Notes: generated from the sequence alone by a model not told the origin. DNA of 7,676 nt from DASXMX01 sp036495445 (GCA_036495445.1 DASXMX010000509.1:1-7676), one strand, 5' to 3'; counted from the stretch's first letter, positions 1-5,909 are shown. A program made the numbers and translations.

Positions 1-116
1 ACGACGACATCGACGAGCAGGCCGACGAGGCCGAGCGATGGGTTCTGATCCTCAGCCCACGCGAGGCCAAACGCAAAGCAGGCATGTTGTCAAAGAACTT
101 TTGGCTACTTACTTAG
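1..116 (+). CDS. C-terminal end of an unidentified gene (5' part outside window)
   Basis: An open frame enters from the left edge (first full codon at base 3) and ends at the TAG at 114-116, giving 37 residues. The tail begins with an acidic stretch (DDIDEQADEAE), then WVLILSPREAKRKAG, and ends in MLSKNFWLLT. The first 20 or so codons are strongly biased to G or C in the third position, as in the clear genes of this window; the other two frames there show no such pattern. The last ten codons are more AT-rich, typical of a gene end. I do not recognise the family, and no domain can be named from so short a tail. It lies on the same strand as the next gene, but 91 bases with a heptamer repeat separate them, so co-transcription is uncertain. 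Confidence 0.55.
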   Translation, partial: DDIDEQADEAERWVLILSPREAKRKAGMLSKNFWLLT

Positions 117-130
117 GTGCCCGCATTTTC

Positions 131-165
131 AATCAGCAATCAGCAATCCGAAATCAGCAATTTGC
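131..165 (+). repeat. Heptamer tandem repeat (AATCAGC)n
   Basis: Five consecutive 7-base units are visible: AATCAGC, AATCAGC, AATCCGA, AATCAGC and AATTTGC. The tract is AT-rich against a GC-rich background and fills the gap between the first partial gene and the next gene. Short heptanucleotide tandem repeats of this kind (STRR-type) are known from cyanobacteria; similar tracts are familiar from planctomycete intergenic DNA. A related tract lies at 5036-5056. Its function is unknown. Confidence 0.8.
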
Positions 166-194
166 CTTCCCTTCCCCCATCCCTCTCCCCTCCC

Positions 195-200
195 TACAAT
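195..200 (+). promoter_or_regulatory. Possible -10 box just upstream of a GTG start
   Basis: TACAAT matches five of six bases of the sigma-70 -10 consensus and ends seven bases before the GTG at 208. No Shine-Dalgarno sequence lies in front of that GTG. If the box is used, transcription would begin at or beside the start codon and give a leaderless message. No convincing -35 box is present at the expected distance (around 172-177 reads TTCCCC), so this rests on the -10 match and the spacing alone. Confidence 0.4.
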
Positions 201-207
201 CCGGGGT

Positions 208-1095
208 GTGACGGAACCGGCCGCGGCAAATGGGTTTCTCGATGTCGAGCGACTGCTGGAGAGCAGCCCCGCGCGGCCGCGGTTCAACATGGGGTGGGGG
301 CTGGGCGTGATCCTGTTGGCAGCGTTGATCATGACCGCGCTGGCCGGCGGGGCGCCGGCGGAGGCACGGCAGGCCGTGGCCGTCCTGTCCGGGCTGGTGA
401 TGCTGGCGGCGATCGGCGGGATGTGCGCCTTCTCCGTCTACACCGTCCGGCGACTGCGAGCTGAACAGCAGCGGGTTGAACAGATTGGCGAGCTGGTGCA
501 ACTGCGACGCTGGCCGGAGGCGGCGATGGCGCTCGACGCTTATCTGTCCCGCCCGGCGGGGACGCCGCAGCTTCGCGTGCAGGCGCTGGCCTACCTGGCT
601 CCCGTCTTGGCCCGGTTGGAGCGGTATGAGGACGCGATCACCGTGCAGACGTACCTGATCGAGCAGGCCGGCCTCGACCCGGCGGGAGCTACGGCCATGC
701 GAATCGGCCGGACGATGGCGATGCTCCACGAGGACCACCTGTTCGACGCCGACCGCGCCATCAGCGAGCTGCGCCGCAGCCCGGCGGCGGGCTCCGCGGC
801 GCTGGCCTTGGTCGAACTCTATCGCGACGTGAAGACCGGCCATCCGACCGAGGCGATCGAGCTGTTCGAGCAAAAGCTCACGACGTTTCGCGACCAATTG
901 GGCCATCGCGCCGCGGATGCTTATGCCCTGGCGGCCCGCGCGTACGACCTGCTCGGCCGCGAGGCGGAGGCCCGCGCCGCGTTTTGGAACGCGACGCTGC
1001 TTGCCCCGGCCATCGAGCTCTTCCGCCGATATCCCGAAGTGAAAAAGTTGTCCGACCGATTCCACCCGGCTCCCGCGCCCCCGGAGGCCGCGTGA
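208..1095 (+). CDS. Two-TM membrane protein with TPR-like helical domain
   Basis: This 295-residue protein has a short polar N-terminus and two hydrophobic segments (about residues 29-47 and 57-78), followed by RRLR, which by the positive-inside rule points to the cytoplasm. Residues 85-285 are amphipathic helical pairs spaced like tetratricopeptide repeats (for example RRWPEAAMALDAYL, LERYEDAITVQTYLIEQ and LLGREAEARAAFWNATLL). TPR-like domains bind other proteins, so a scaffold role at the inner membrane is a reasonable inference; no enzyme motif is visible. The GTG at 208 was chosen because it keeps the polar leader and follows a TACAAT box; the next in-frame ATG (289) would start right at the first membrane segment. 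It overlaps or abuts the next gene, which appears to be its paralogue, so the two are probably co-expressed. No named family is recognised. Confidence 0.8.
   Translation: MTEPAAANGFLDVERLLESSPARPRFNMGWGLGVILLAALIMTALAGGAPAEARQAVAVLSGLVMLAAIGGMCAFSVYTVRRLRAEQQRVEQIGELVQLRRWPEAAMALDAYLSRPAGTPQLRVQALAYLAPVLARLERYEDAITVQTYLIEQAGLDPAGATAMRIGRTMAMLHEDHLFDADRAISELRRSPAAGSAALALVELYRDVKTGHPTEAIELFEQKLTTFRDQLGHRAADAYALAARAYDLLGREAEARAAFWNATLLAPAIELFRRYPEVKKLSDRFHPAPAPPEAA
1083..1087 (+). promoter_or_regulatory. Shine-Dalgarno for the second membrane gene
   Basis: GGAGG lies inside the last codons of the upstream gene. Two starts can use it: GTG at 1092 (4-base spacing, overlapping the upstream TGA as GTGA) or ATG at 1098 (10-base spacing, 2 bases after that TGA). 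Either way the arrangement indicates translational coupling. The ATG is preferred because the 4-base spacing is short. Confidence 0.6.
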
Positions 1096-1097
1096 CC

Positions 1098-1892
1098 ATG
1101 CTGCGCGTTGACGCTGCCATCAGCCGCGTTCGTCGGGACATCACGCTCAGCGTGTTGCTGAAGGTCGTGCTGACCTGCGCGGCGATCGCCTGCCTGATCG
1201 GCGGCGGGAGCGAGAACGTGCGCGTCGTCGCGCTGCTGGGGATCGGGTCGCTCTGGTTCTGGCTGAGCCTCAACAGCGCCCGCTCGTCGCGGACCTCTGC
1301 GGAATCCCCGTTGCTGATCGCGGCGGGGCAGTTCGAGGAGGCGGAGCGGAACATCGAGCGTGCCGTCCGCACGTTCTCCCTCTTCCGCGCCGCCAAGCTC
1401 CAGGCGCTGCACCACCTGGCCCTGCTGCGGCACGCGCAGCGGCGTTGGCAGGAGGCCGCCGCCGTGGCCCGCGCGCTGCTCGGCCAGCGGCTCGGCCCGC
1501 TGCAGCCGATTTCCAAGTCCACACTCCTGCTTCTGGCCGATTCGCTGCTGGAGATGAACGACCTGCGCGGCACGTACGAAGCGACGTGCGCCCTCTACCG
1601 CGAGCGGCTCTCGCTGACGGAAGTGTTGAACCTGCTGCCGATCCAGATCGATTACTCGGCCCGGATCGGCGCGTGGCCGTCCATGCTCGATCACGTGATG
1701 GACAAGGTGCAACTGGCGGAACTGATGCCGCCAGCGCTCAGCGCCCGGACGCAGGCGTTCCTCGCGCTTGCCGCGAAGAACGTGGGCCGGCCCGACATGG
1801 CCGACTGGCTCCGCGCCCGGGCCGAGTTGCTCACGGACGCCCAACGCCTGGCCGCGGAGCGGCCGGCGCTGAAGGAGTTGTGGGAATCGTAG
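1098..1892 (+). CDS. Two-TM membrane protein with TPR-like helical domain, paralogue of the preceding gene
   Basis: From ATG 1098 the protein has 264 residues (266 if GTG 1092 is used). A basic N-terminus (RVRRD) leads into two membrane segments at about residues 16-36 and 41-59, then a run of paired amphipathic helices to the end. By eye it aligns with the upstream protein over the helical part: QALHHLALLRHAQRRWQEAAAVARALLGQ here matches QALAYLAPVLARLERYEDAITVQTYLIEQ there, and both end in a GR..(E/D)...A / P.(V/L)K.L pattern. Order and topology are also the same, so a tandem duplication is likely. No catalytic motif is visible and the role is unknown; TPR-type folds usually mediate protein contacts. 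The TAG stop lies within the first copy of a palindromic repeat (GTAGGGGCGAAC), so the native C-terminus may have been altered when that repeat arrived. Confidence 0.8.
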   Translation: MLRVDAAISRVRRDITLSVLLKVVLTCAAIACLIGGGSENVRVVALLGIGSLWFWLSLNSARSSRTSAESPLLIAAGQFEEAERNIERAVRTFSLFRAAKLQALHHLALLRHAQRRWQEAAAVARALLGQRLGPLQPISKSTLLLLADSLLEMNDLRGTYEATCALYRERLSLTEVLNLLPIQIDYSARIGAWPSMLDHVMDKVQLAELMPPALSARTQAFLALAAKNVGRPDMADWLRARAELLTDAQRLAAERPALKELWES

Positions 1893-2026
1893 GGGCGAAC
1901 CTTGTGTTCGCCCTCTGCTGCTGCAGGGGCGAATCTTGTATTCGCCCCTTACGTGACCCGAGAAAGAAGAGGGTGAACACGAGGTTCACCCCTACGGGGA
2001 GGGCGAACACAAGGTTCGCCTCCCTA
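1890..2026. repeat. Cluster of four GGGCGAAC palindromes (REP-like)
   Basis: Four hairpin units fill the gap. Unit 1: GGGCGAAC 1893-1900, loop CTTGT, GTTCGCCC 1906-1913. Unit 2: AGGGGCGAAT 1925-1934, loop CTTGT, ATTCGCCCCT 1940-1949. Unit 3: GGGTGAAC 1971-1978, loop ACGAG, GTTCACCC 1984-1991. Unit 4: GGCGAAC 2002-2008, loop ACAAG, GTTCGCC 2014-2020, with a weaker outer extension. Loops read CTTGT in units 1-2 and the complementary ACAAG (ACGAG in unit 3) in units 3-4, so the pairs face each other. Units 2 and 3 differ from the others by changes on both arms that keep the pairing. The outer GTAGGGG / CCCCTAC ends resemble a REP-like palindrome family seen in many bacterial genomes. No U-tract follows, so they are not typical terminators. 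Confidence 0.85.
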
Positions 2027-2034
2027 CGTGACAC

Positions 2035-2039
2035 GGAGG
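2035..2039 (+). promoter_or_regulatory. Shine-Dalgarno for the small membrane gene
   Basis: GGAGG sits five bases before the ATG at 2045 and fixes that start. It directly follows the second copy of a TACGTGAC direct repeat (2025-2032; first copy 1950-1957), so the ribosome binding site abuts the repeat cluster. Confidence 0.75.
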
Positions 2040-2044
2040 TCTGA

Positions 2045-2356
2045 ATGCGAACAACGTTGACCATACAAGCGGTCGTGGTTTCTGTCGCTCTGGTCGTGGC
2101 TGTACTGTGGGCGTGGCAAGGGGCGCAGGACGTGGTGCTGGATCATTGGGTGGCCAACCGGCCCGACCTGGCCGAATGGGCGGTGCGGATCGCGGCGATC
2201 GCGGCGATCGCGCTGGCGCAGATGATGCTGGCCGCGTTCGTGGCGGGCCGTGTCTACCGACGGGGGATCCTCGACTCGGTCCTTACCGTCACGGCAGGAA
2301 TCGTCTTCGCGCTCGCCTCGATCGGCGCGGTCGCCTGCGGGCTGGCCGCGCGGTAG
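2045..2356 (+). CDS. Small membrane protein with three predicted TM segments
   Basis: This 103-residue protein is mostly hydrophobic. Likely membrane segments lie at about residues 6-24 (TIQAVVVSVALVVAVLWAW), 46-69 (AVRIAAIAAIALAQMMLAAFVAG) and 78-101, with a polar, Trp- and Asp-containing loop between the first two (QDVVLDHWVANRPDLAEW) and a basic YRR between the second and third. The start is set by GGAGG five bases upstream. A perfect 9-base tandem repeat (GCGGCGATC, 2192-2209) encodes the IAAIAAI stretch of segment 2. There are no conserved catalytic residues and no recognised family. It lies on the same strand between the TPR-membrane pair and the secreted TPR protein, so it may be a membrane partner of those products; this is inferred from position only. 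Confidence 0.75.
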   Translation: MRTTLTIQAVVVSVALVVAVLWAWQGAQDVVLDHWVANRPDLAEWAVRIAAIAAIALAQMMLAAFVAGRVYRRGILDSVLTVTAGIVFALASIGAVACGLAAR

Positions 2357-2361
2357 GCGAA

Positions 2362-2386
2362 CAAATAATCAAATAAATGAATTCAT
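2362..2386. repeat. AT-rich patch: 8-base direct repeat and ATGAATTCAT palindrome
   Basis: CAAATAA occurs at 2362-2368 and again at 2370-2376, followed by the perfect 10-base palindrome ATGAATTCAT at 2377-2386. The patch is sharply AT-rich against its surroundings and lies between the small membrane gene and the hairpin pair. It could hold part of the promoter of the following gene, but no clear -35/-10 pair is visible. Confidence 0.5.
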
Positions 2387-2389
2387 CTG

Positions 2390-2468
2390 GGGTGACACGG
2401 ACAGGTATGCTTGTCCGTGGCGATCACAACCAGACGCCATGGACATGAGTACATGTCCGTTGCCACCC
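2390..2468. repeat. Inverted pair of ACGGACA hairpins (REPIN-like element)
   Basis: Hairpin A pairs CACGGACA (2396-2403) with TGTCCGTG (2412-2419), extended inward by a G-T and a G-C pair to a TATG loop. Hairpin B pairs GGACATG (2441-2447) with CATGTCC (2452-2458), extended outward by a T-G and an A-T pair, with an AGTA loop. The two are inverted copies of one unit. The outer ends GGGTGACACGGACA and TGTCCGTTGCCACCC are inverted repeats with one mismatch and one indel, and GGCG (2419-2422) / CGCC (2435-2438) frames the centre. Two inverted REP palindromes around a short spacer is the layout of REPINs. No RAYT transposase gene is in the window. It may also affect expression of the downstream gene. 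Confidence 0.75.
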
Positions 2469-2508
2469 GTCGGAATCCGCGGGGGTGCGTGATCCGGTCT
2501 CGTGGAAC

Positions 2509-2513
2509 GAGGG
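2509..2513 (+). promoter_or_regulatory. Shine-Dalgarno deciding the start at 2520
   Basis: GAGGG lies six bases before the ATG at 2520. An in-frame GTG at 2502 precedes this site and would add six polar residues to the signal peptide; the ribosome binding site and the signal peptide shape both favour 2520. Confidence 0.7.
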
Positions 2514-2519
2514 AAACAG

Positions 2520-5015
2520 ATGTCCCGATGCGTGACGTCGGCGTTGTGGGTGTTGCTCGCGGCCCTTTGTGCGTCGTCGAGCGTGATGGCGCAGAGCGTC
2601 GAGCCGACCGGCGAGGCGGCGATCGCGTGGCGGCTCGACACAATCGCCCGGGCGCAGCTGGGGCCGGATCGGCCGGCCTCGTCGTTCCGCCAAAGCGCGG
2701 CCTTGCTGGAGGCGGCCCAGCGATTGGTCCCGCAGGAGCCGCGGTTCCCTCGCCTGCGCATGCTCGCATTCGAGCAGATCGGCGACACCGACGGCGCGAT
2801 CAAGGCGCTGACCGACTATCGAAAGCTGGAAGGGGGCGACACCGTCGCTCAGGTCCACCTGATCGACCTGTACGCGTCGCGCCTCGAGACGTTGGATGCG
2901 AAGCTCAAGTACCTGACGGACCTGGTGAACAACCCCAAGGTGCAATTGCCCCCCGAGGTGCGGGCGCACCTGGCGGCCGAGGCGGCGACGCTGCTGGCGG
3001 AAAAGTCGCCCGAGCAGGCGGCGGCCATGGCGGCGCAGGCCGTCAAGCTCTACCCGCTCCCGTCCGCCACGAGGCTGTATTACCGCTACGTGGGTCGCAA
3101 CAAGCCCTTCGCCGAGCGGGCGGCGGCCCTCATCGCCGTCATCAGGGCCAACCCGAATCAGCCCGCGTACCTGAGCGAGCTTGCGAACCTGCTGGCCGAG
3201 AACGGGCTGGCCGAGCAATCGCTGCTCTGGTACGACGAGGCCGTCTACACGATCCTGGCCAGTCACGCGCCGGCGCCCCCGTGGTACCACAACCTGCTGG
3301 TCGACTACGCCGCCCAGCGGGTGATCGCCGGGCGGATCGCGTTGGCCGACCAGATGGTCAGCCAGATGCTCAACGAGCAGCCGCTCGATGCCGACGCGTG
3401 GTTCCTCAAGCTGACGGTCGACAAAGCCTCCAGCGAGCAGATGTTCGCCCAGACGCTGGAGCTGGCCCGCACCGCGTTCGTCCGCCGGTGGAACCAGATG
3501 CGCGAGGAGGTGCTGACCGGCAAGGCAACAACCGAGCCGGTCGCCGCATCGCAGCCGGCGGCGGGGGGCAAGGAGCACGCGCCGGTGAACGTCGAACCGC
3601 TCGACCCGGCGCCGCTGGTCGAGAAGGTGAAGGGGGCGCCGGCCGACTCGATCCAGCGGGCGGCCGCGATCTCGGTGATCAGCGACATCGCCTGGTTCGA
3701 GCTCTACTACGCCCGCAAGGCCGACGCGGCCGCGCGATGGATCGATCTGTTGCGGCAGCTCCAGCCGGCCGATTCGCCGATCCTCCAGCGGCTGGAAGGG
3801 TGGCAGGCGCTGGTCGCGGGCAACGCGGCCCAGGCGCGCGACATGCTCGCCAAGGTGCAAGCCAACGACCCGTTGTCGGCGTTGGGCGTCATCACCGCCG
3901 ACCGGCAACTCAACCGCCCGGTCGATCCCGCGACCGTTCGCAAGCTGCTCGACGAGAATCGCGTCGGCCTGGTCGCGGCGATCTTGTGGACGACGTTCAA
4001 GAACGACGCGGCCCGGCCGGCCAGCCGTCCGTCGGCGCAGGCCGTTGACGCGCAGCTCAACACCCTCTCGGCGGCGTATCTGCTGGTGCTCGACCCGCGG
4101 CAGGCCACGCGGATTTATTCCGTCATCTTCGAGCCCGTGCAGACGACGTTCGGGTTCGGCACGGCGGTCCTGGCCCGCATTACGATCGAGAACATCAGCG
4201 ACATCGACCTGACGCTCGGCACCGATTCGCTGATCCACCCCGATCTGTGGATCGACGCTCAGATGCTCGGCATGGGCCAGCAGACGTTCCCGCACGTCGC
4301 GTACGACCAGCTCCAGGGGGCGATCGTCCTTCGCCCGCACACGCGGGTGAGCCAGCTCGTCCGCCTCGACGAGGGGGCGCTGCGCAAGGCGCTGTACGAC
4401 TCGCCCGGCTCGCAGGAGACGACGGTGAACGCGCAGCTCGTGCTCAACCCGATCCCGATGCAGGACCCGGCGACGAAGCAGGAAATGGCGCTGCCCGGCC
4501 CCGGAGGGACGGTCGCCAACTTCTTCCGCACGTTCACCTACGCGGGGGTGCCGCTCACGCTGCCCTCCGGTCAGCGGGCCATGCAGGATACGCTGAACGG
4601 GACCAACGTCGTTGACAAGATCCACCTGACGGACCTGCTGGCCGCCTACATCCGCGTGGCGCAGACGCCCAAGGCCGATCCGGATCTGAAGAAGGTCGCG
4701 GCCGGCCTGCCGGGCGAGCTGGCCAAGCTGCGGCAGGACAAGTCGCCGCTGGTGTCGGGCTGGGCGAATTACGTGTCGGCGGGGCTGGCGCAGGCGGACG
4801 AGGCGCAGAAGCTCGCATCGGACATGGCGGCATCGCCGCAATGGACGACCCGGCTGCTGTCGCTGTTCGCGGGCGAGCCGGCGGTCCCCGCTGCGGCCCG
4901 GCGTCAGATCGCCGCGAAGCTCGCGAATGATCCCGACCCGACCGTGACAGCCGCCGCGGCGGCGGCCGTCGAGGTGTTCAATGAGGCGCCGGCCTCACAG
5001 CCCGCGGCGAAGTGA
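2520..5015 (+). CDS. Large secreted protein with TPR-like N-terminal half
   Basis: This 831-residue protein starts with a type I signal peptide (MSRC, hydrophobic ALWVLLAALCA, likely cleavage after VMA24), so it is probably exported to the periplasm or beyond. Residues 30-330 and 375-490 are paired amphipathic helices like TPR solenoids (for example ALLEAAQRLVPQEPRFPRLR, FEQIGDTDGAIKALTDYRKL and NLLAENGLAEQSLLWYDEAV). A proline/alanine linker (about 337-360, ASQPAAGG) splits the helical region and another (498-507) precedes residues 528-685, which look beta-rich (IYSVIFEPV, VLARITIENISDIDLTL, TVNAQLVLNP). Residues 690-820 are again helical and end in a HEAT-like DPDPTVTAAAAAAVEVF, then ASQPAA. 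No enzyme motif is seen. A scaffold or assembly role with the upstream TPR membrane proteins is plausible but inferred. Cys17 is not in a proper lipobox (AALC). The family is not recognised. Confidence 0.85.
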   Translation: MSRCVTSALWVLLAALCASSSVMAQSVEPTGEAAIAWRLDTIARAQLGPDRPASSFRQSAALLEAAQRLVPQEPRFPRLRMLAFEQIGDTDGAIKALTDYRKLEGGDTVAQVHLIDLYASRLETLDAKLKYLTDLVNNPKVQLPPEVRAHLAAEAATLLAEKSPEQAAAMAAQAVKLYPLPSATRLYYRYVGRNKPFAERAAALIAVIRANPNQPAYLSELANLLAENGLAEQSLLWYDEAVYTILASHAPAPPWYHNLLVDYAAQRVIAGRIALADQMVSQMLNEQPLDADAWFLKLTVDKASSEQMFAQTLELARTAFVRRWNQMREEVLTGKATTEPVAASQPAAGGKEHAPVNVEPLDPAPLVEKVKGAPADSIQRAAAISVISDIAWFELYYARKADAAARWIDLLRQLQPADSPILQRLEGWQALVAGNAAQARDMLAKVQANDPLSALGVITADRQLNRPVDPATVRKLLDENRVGLVAAILWTTFKNDAARPASRPSAQAVDAQLNTLSAAYLLVLDPRQATRIYSVIFEPVQTTFGFGTAVLARITIENISDIDLTLGTDSLIHPDLWIDAQMLGMGQQTFPHVAYDQLQGAIVLRPHTRVSQLVRLDEGALRKALYDSPGSQETTVNAQLVLNPIPMQDPATKQEMALPGPGGTVANFFRTFTYAGVPLTLPSGQRAMQDTLNGTNVVDKIHLTDLLAAYIRVAQTPKADPDLKKVAAGLPGELAKLRQDKSPLVSGWANYVSAGLAQADEAQKLASDMAASPQWTTRLLSLFAGEPAVPAAARRQIAAKLANDPDPTVTAAAAAAVEVFNEAPASQPAAK

Positions 5016-5035
5016 TGCACGCAGTTAATTTGAGT

Positions 5036-5056
5036 TGAAATCTGAAATCTGAAATT
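5036..5056. repeat. Heptamer tandem repeat (TGAAATC)n in convergent gap
   Basis: Three 7-base units are clear (TGAAATC, TGAAATC, TGAAATT), with a degenerate unit before them. The tract fills the 53-base gap between two convergent genes and is AT-rich against GC-rich flanks. On the opposite strand the unit rotates to CAGATTT, close to the CAGCAAT rotation of the tract at 131-165, so both may belong to one family. No hairpin plus U-tract terminator is visible in this gap. Confidence 0.75.
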
Positions 5057-5068
5057 CGCCGTCCCCGC

Positions 5069-5695
5069 CTACCCGGCGGCGGCGGCGGCGGCTTGCGATT
5101 CGATCGCCCGCCGGAGCATAAACAGCGCCTCGATCCATTGCTCGCTCGCCTCATTCGCCTCGTAGGTGAGGATGTCGCAGAGCGTGACGAAATCGCGGTG
5201 CTCGAGCGCCGTTTTGATCTGGCGGAGTTGTTCGGTGAATTGCCCCAGCAGGTCCGTCAGCGGCTGGCCGGAGATCCGCAGCGATTCGAGATCGATCCGC
5301 AGGAGCTGGGCGACTTTGAGGACCGATTCCTGGGCGTTCTGCCACGTGCTGAAGCACCCGCTGAGTTTCTCCATCGCCCGGTTCGCCTGCCCGCGCTGAA
5401 GCGCGTCGACGGCGTCGGACCGCAGCCGGTCGGTCTCGCGCAATTGTTCCTCGACTTCGCCCAGGGCGTCGAGGGCCATGATGGCCGGGTCGGCCGTCTC
5501 GATGAACAACGTGTGCCCCCGCAGCATGGCCTGGCGGACGGCGCCGATGCGATCGAGGTCCGGCTCCTCGCCGTCGATCAGCAGCGTGGTGACCAGCCGG
5601 TTCTCCCGCTGCACGTGGGCCAGCACCTGCCCCACCGTTTGAAGCCCCATCTGCTCGGCCGCCAGCGGCTCATGATCCACGGTAACGGACATCAT
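5069..5695 (-). CDS. Helical protein of unknown function, convergent to the TPR gene
   Basis: This 208-residue protein has a mixed N-terminal part of about 70 residues (TVGQVLAHVQRENRLVTTLL, IDGEEPDLDRIGAVRQAML and HTLFIETADP) that could form a small alpha/beta unit. Long charged helices follow from about residue 72 to 203 (LGEVEEQLRETDRLRSDAVDALQ, LTDLLGQFTEQLRQIKTALEHRDFVTLCDILTYE), probably a helical bundle or coiled coil. There is no signal peptide or membrane segment, so it is likely cytoplasmic. It ends in six alanines, five of them from a run of GGC triplets (5075-5089 on the plus strand), then glycine. The ATG at 5695 is followed at once by a second ATG (5692); a GGGAG upstream is four bases from the first and seven from the second, so 5692 may be the real start. 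I do not recognise the family. It stands alone, convergent with one gene and divergent from the peptidase. Confidence 0.75.
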   Translation of the reverse strand: MMSVTVDHEPLAAEQMGLQTVGQVLAHVQRENRLVTTLLIDGEEPDLDRIGAVRQAMLRGHTLFIETADPAIMALDALGEVEEQLRETDRLRSDAVDALQRGQANRAMEKLSGCFSTWQNAQESVLKVAQLLRIDLESLRISGQPLTDLLGQFTEQLRQIKTALEHRDFVTLCDILTYEANEASEQWIEALFMLRRAIESQAAAAAAG

Positions 5696-5770
5696 TCTGC
5701 TCCCGTAAGGCGTCTGCCGTCTCTATCGACCGGGGGCGGGGGGAATCTTCAAAACGTCCGATAATCCGAT

Positions 5771-5798
5771 TTGACGCAACCACGTGAAATCCAATATT
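5771..5798 (+). promoter_or_regulatory. Candidate sigma-70-type promoter
   Basis: TTGACG (5771-5776) matches five of six bases of the -35 consensus. AATATT (5793-5798) matches four of six of the -10 consensus at 16-base spacing. Transcription would start near 5805, leaving about 380 bases of leader before the peptidase ATG. This is a consensus match only, and other promoters nearer the gene are possible. Confidence 0.35.
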
Positions 5799-5909
5799 GC
5801 GAGTAGTGCAATTCGGGGACGTAGGTCCAGGGAGCGGTCATGTTGCTCCGACAGAGTACCGTAATCGAGTCACGCATATCCCGCTGTAGTCAACAGCAGC
5901 GAAATCCGA

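Noticed and set aside
154..1844. Minus-strand open frames opposite the two membrane genes
   Set aside because: Arg-rich translations without domains; the plus-strand genes have membrane segments, coupled stop/start and mutual similarity.
1890..2468. Hairpin clusters considered as a CRISPR array or as intrinsic terminators
   Set aside because: Units are palindromic, vary in sequence and orientation, and have irregular short spacers, with no cas genes; no U-tract follows any stem.
2553..2595. Cys17 in the signal peptide as a lipoprotein attachment site
   Set aside because: The residues before it (LAAL) do not fit a lipobox, which needs Gly, Ala or Ser just before Cys; VMA followed by Gln fits signal peptidase I.
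2411..4048. Long plus-strand open frame in another phase over the same gene
   Set aside because: Arg/Gly/Ala-rich low-complexity translation; it overlaps the well-supported 2520-5015 gene completely from its start.
2424..4841. Very long minus-strand open frame (about 805 codons) opposite the secreted TPR gene
   Set aside because: The translation is dominated by Arg, Gly, Leu, Val and His with no domain pattern, as expected when the complement of a GC-rich gene is read. The plus strand has a signal peptide, ribosome binding site and helical repeats.
5732..5743. G-rich tract (five and six G around one C) as a G-quadruplex or regulatory site
   Set aside because: Only two G runs are present, not the four needed for an intramolecular quadruplex; in this GC-rich genome it is unremarkable.
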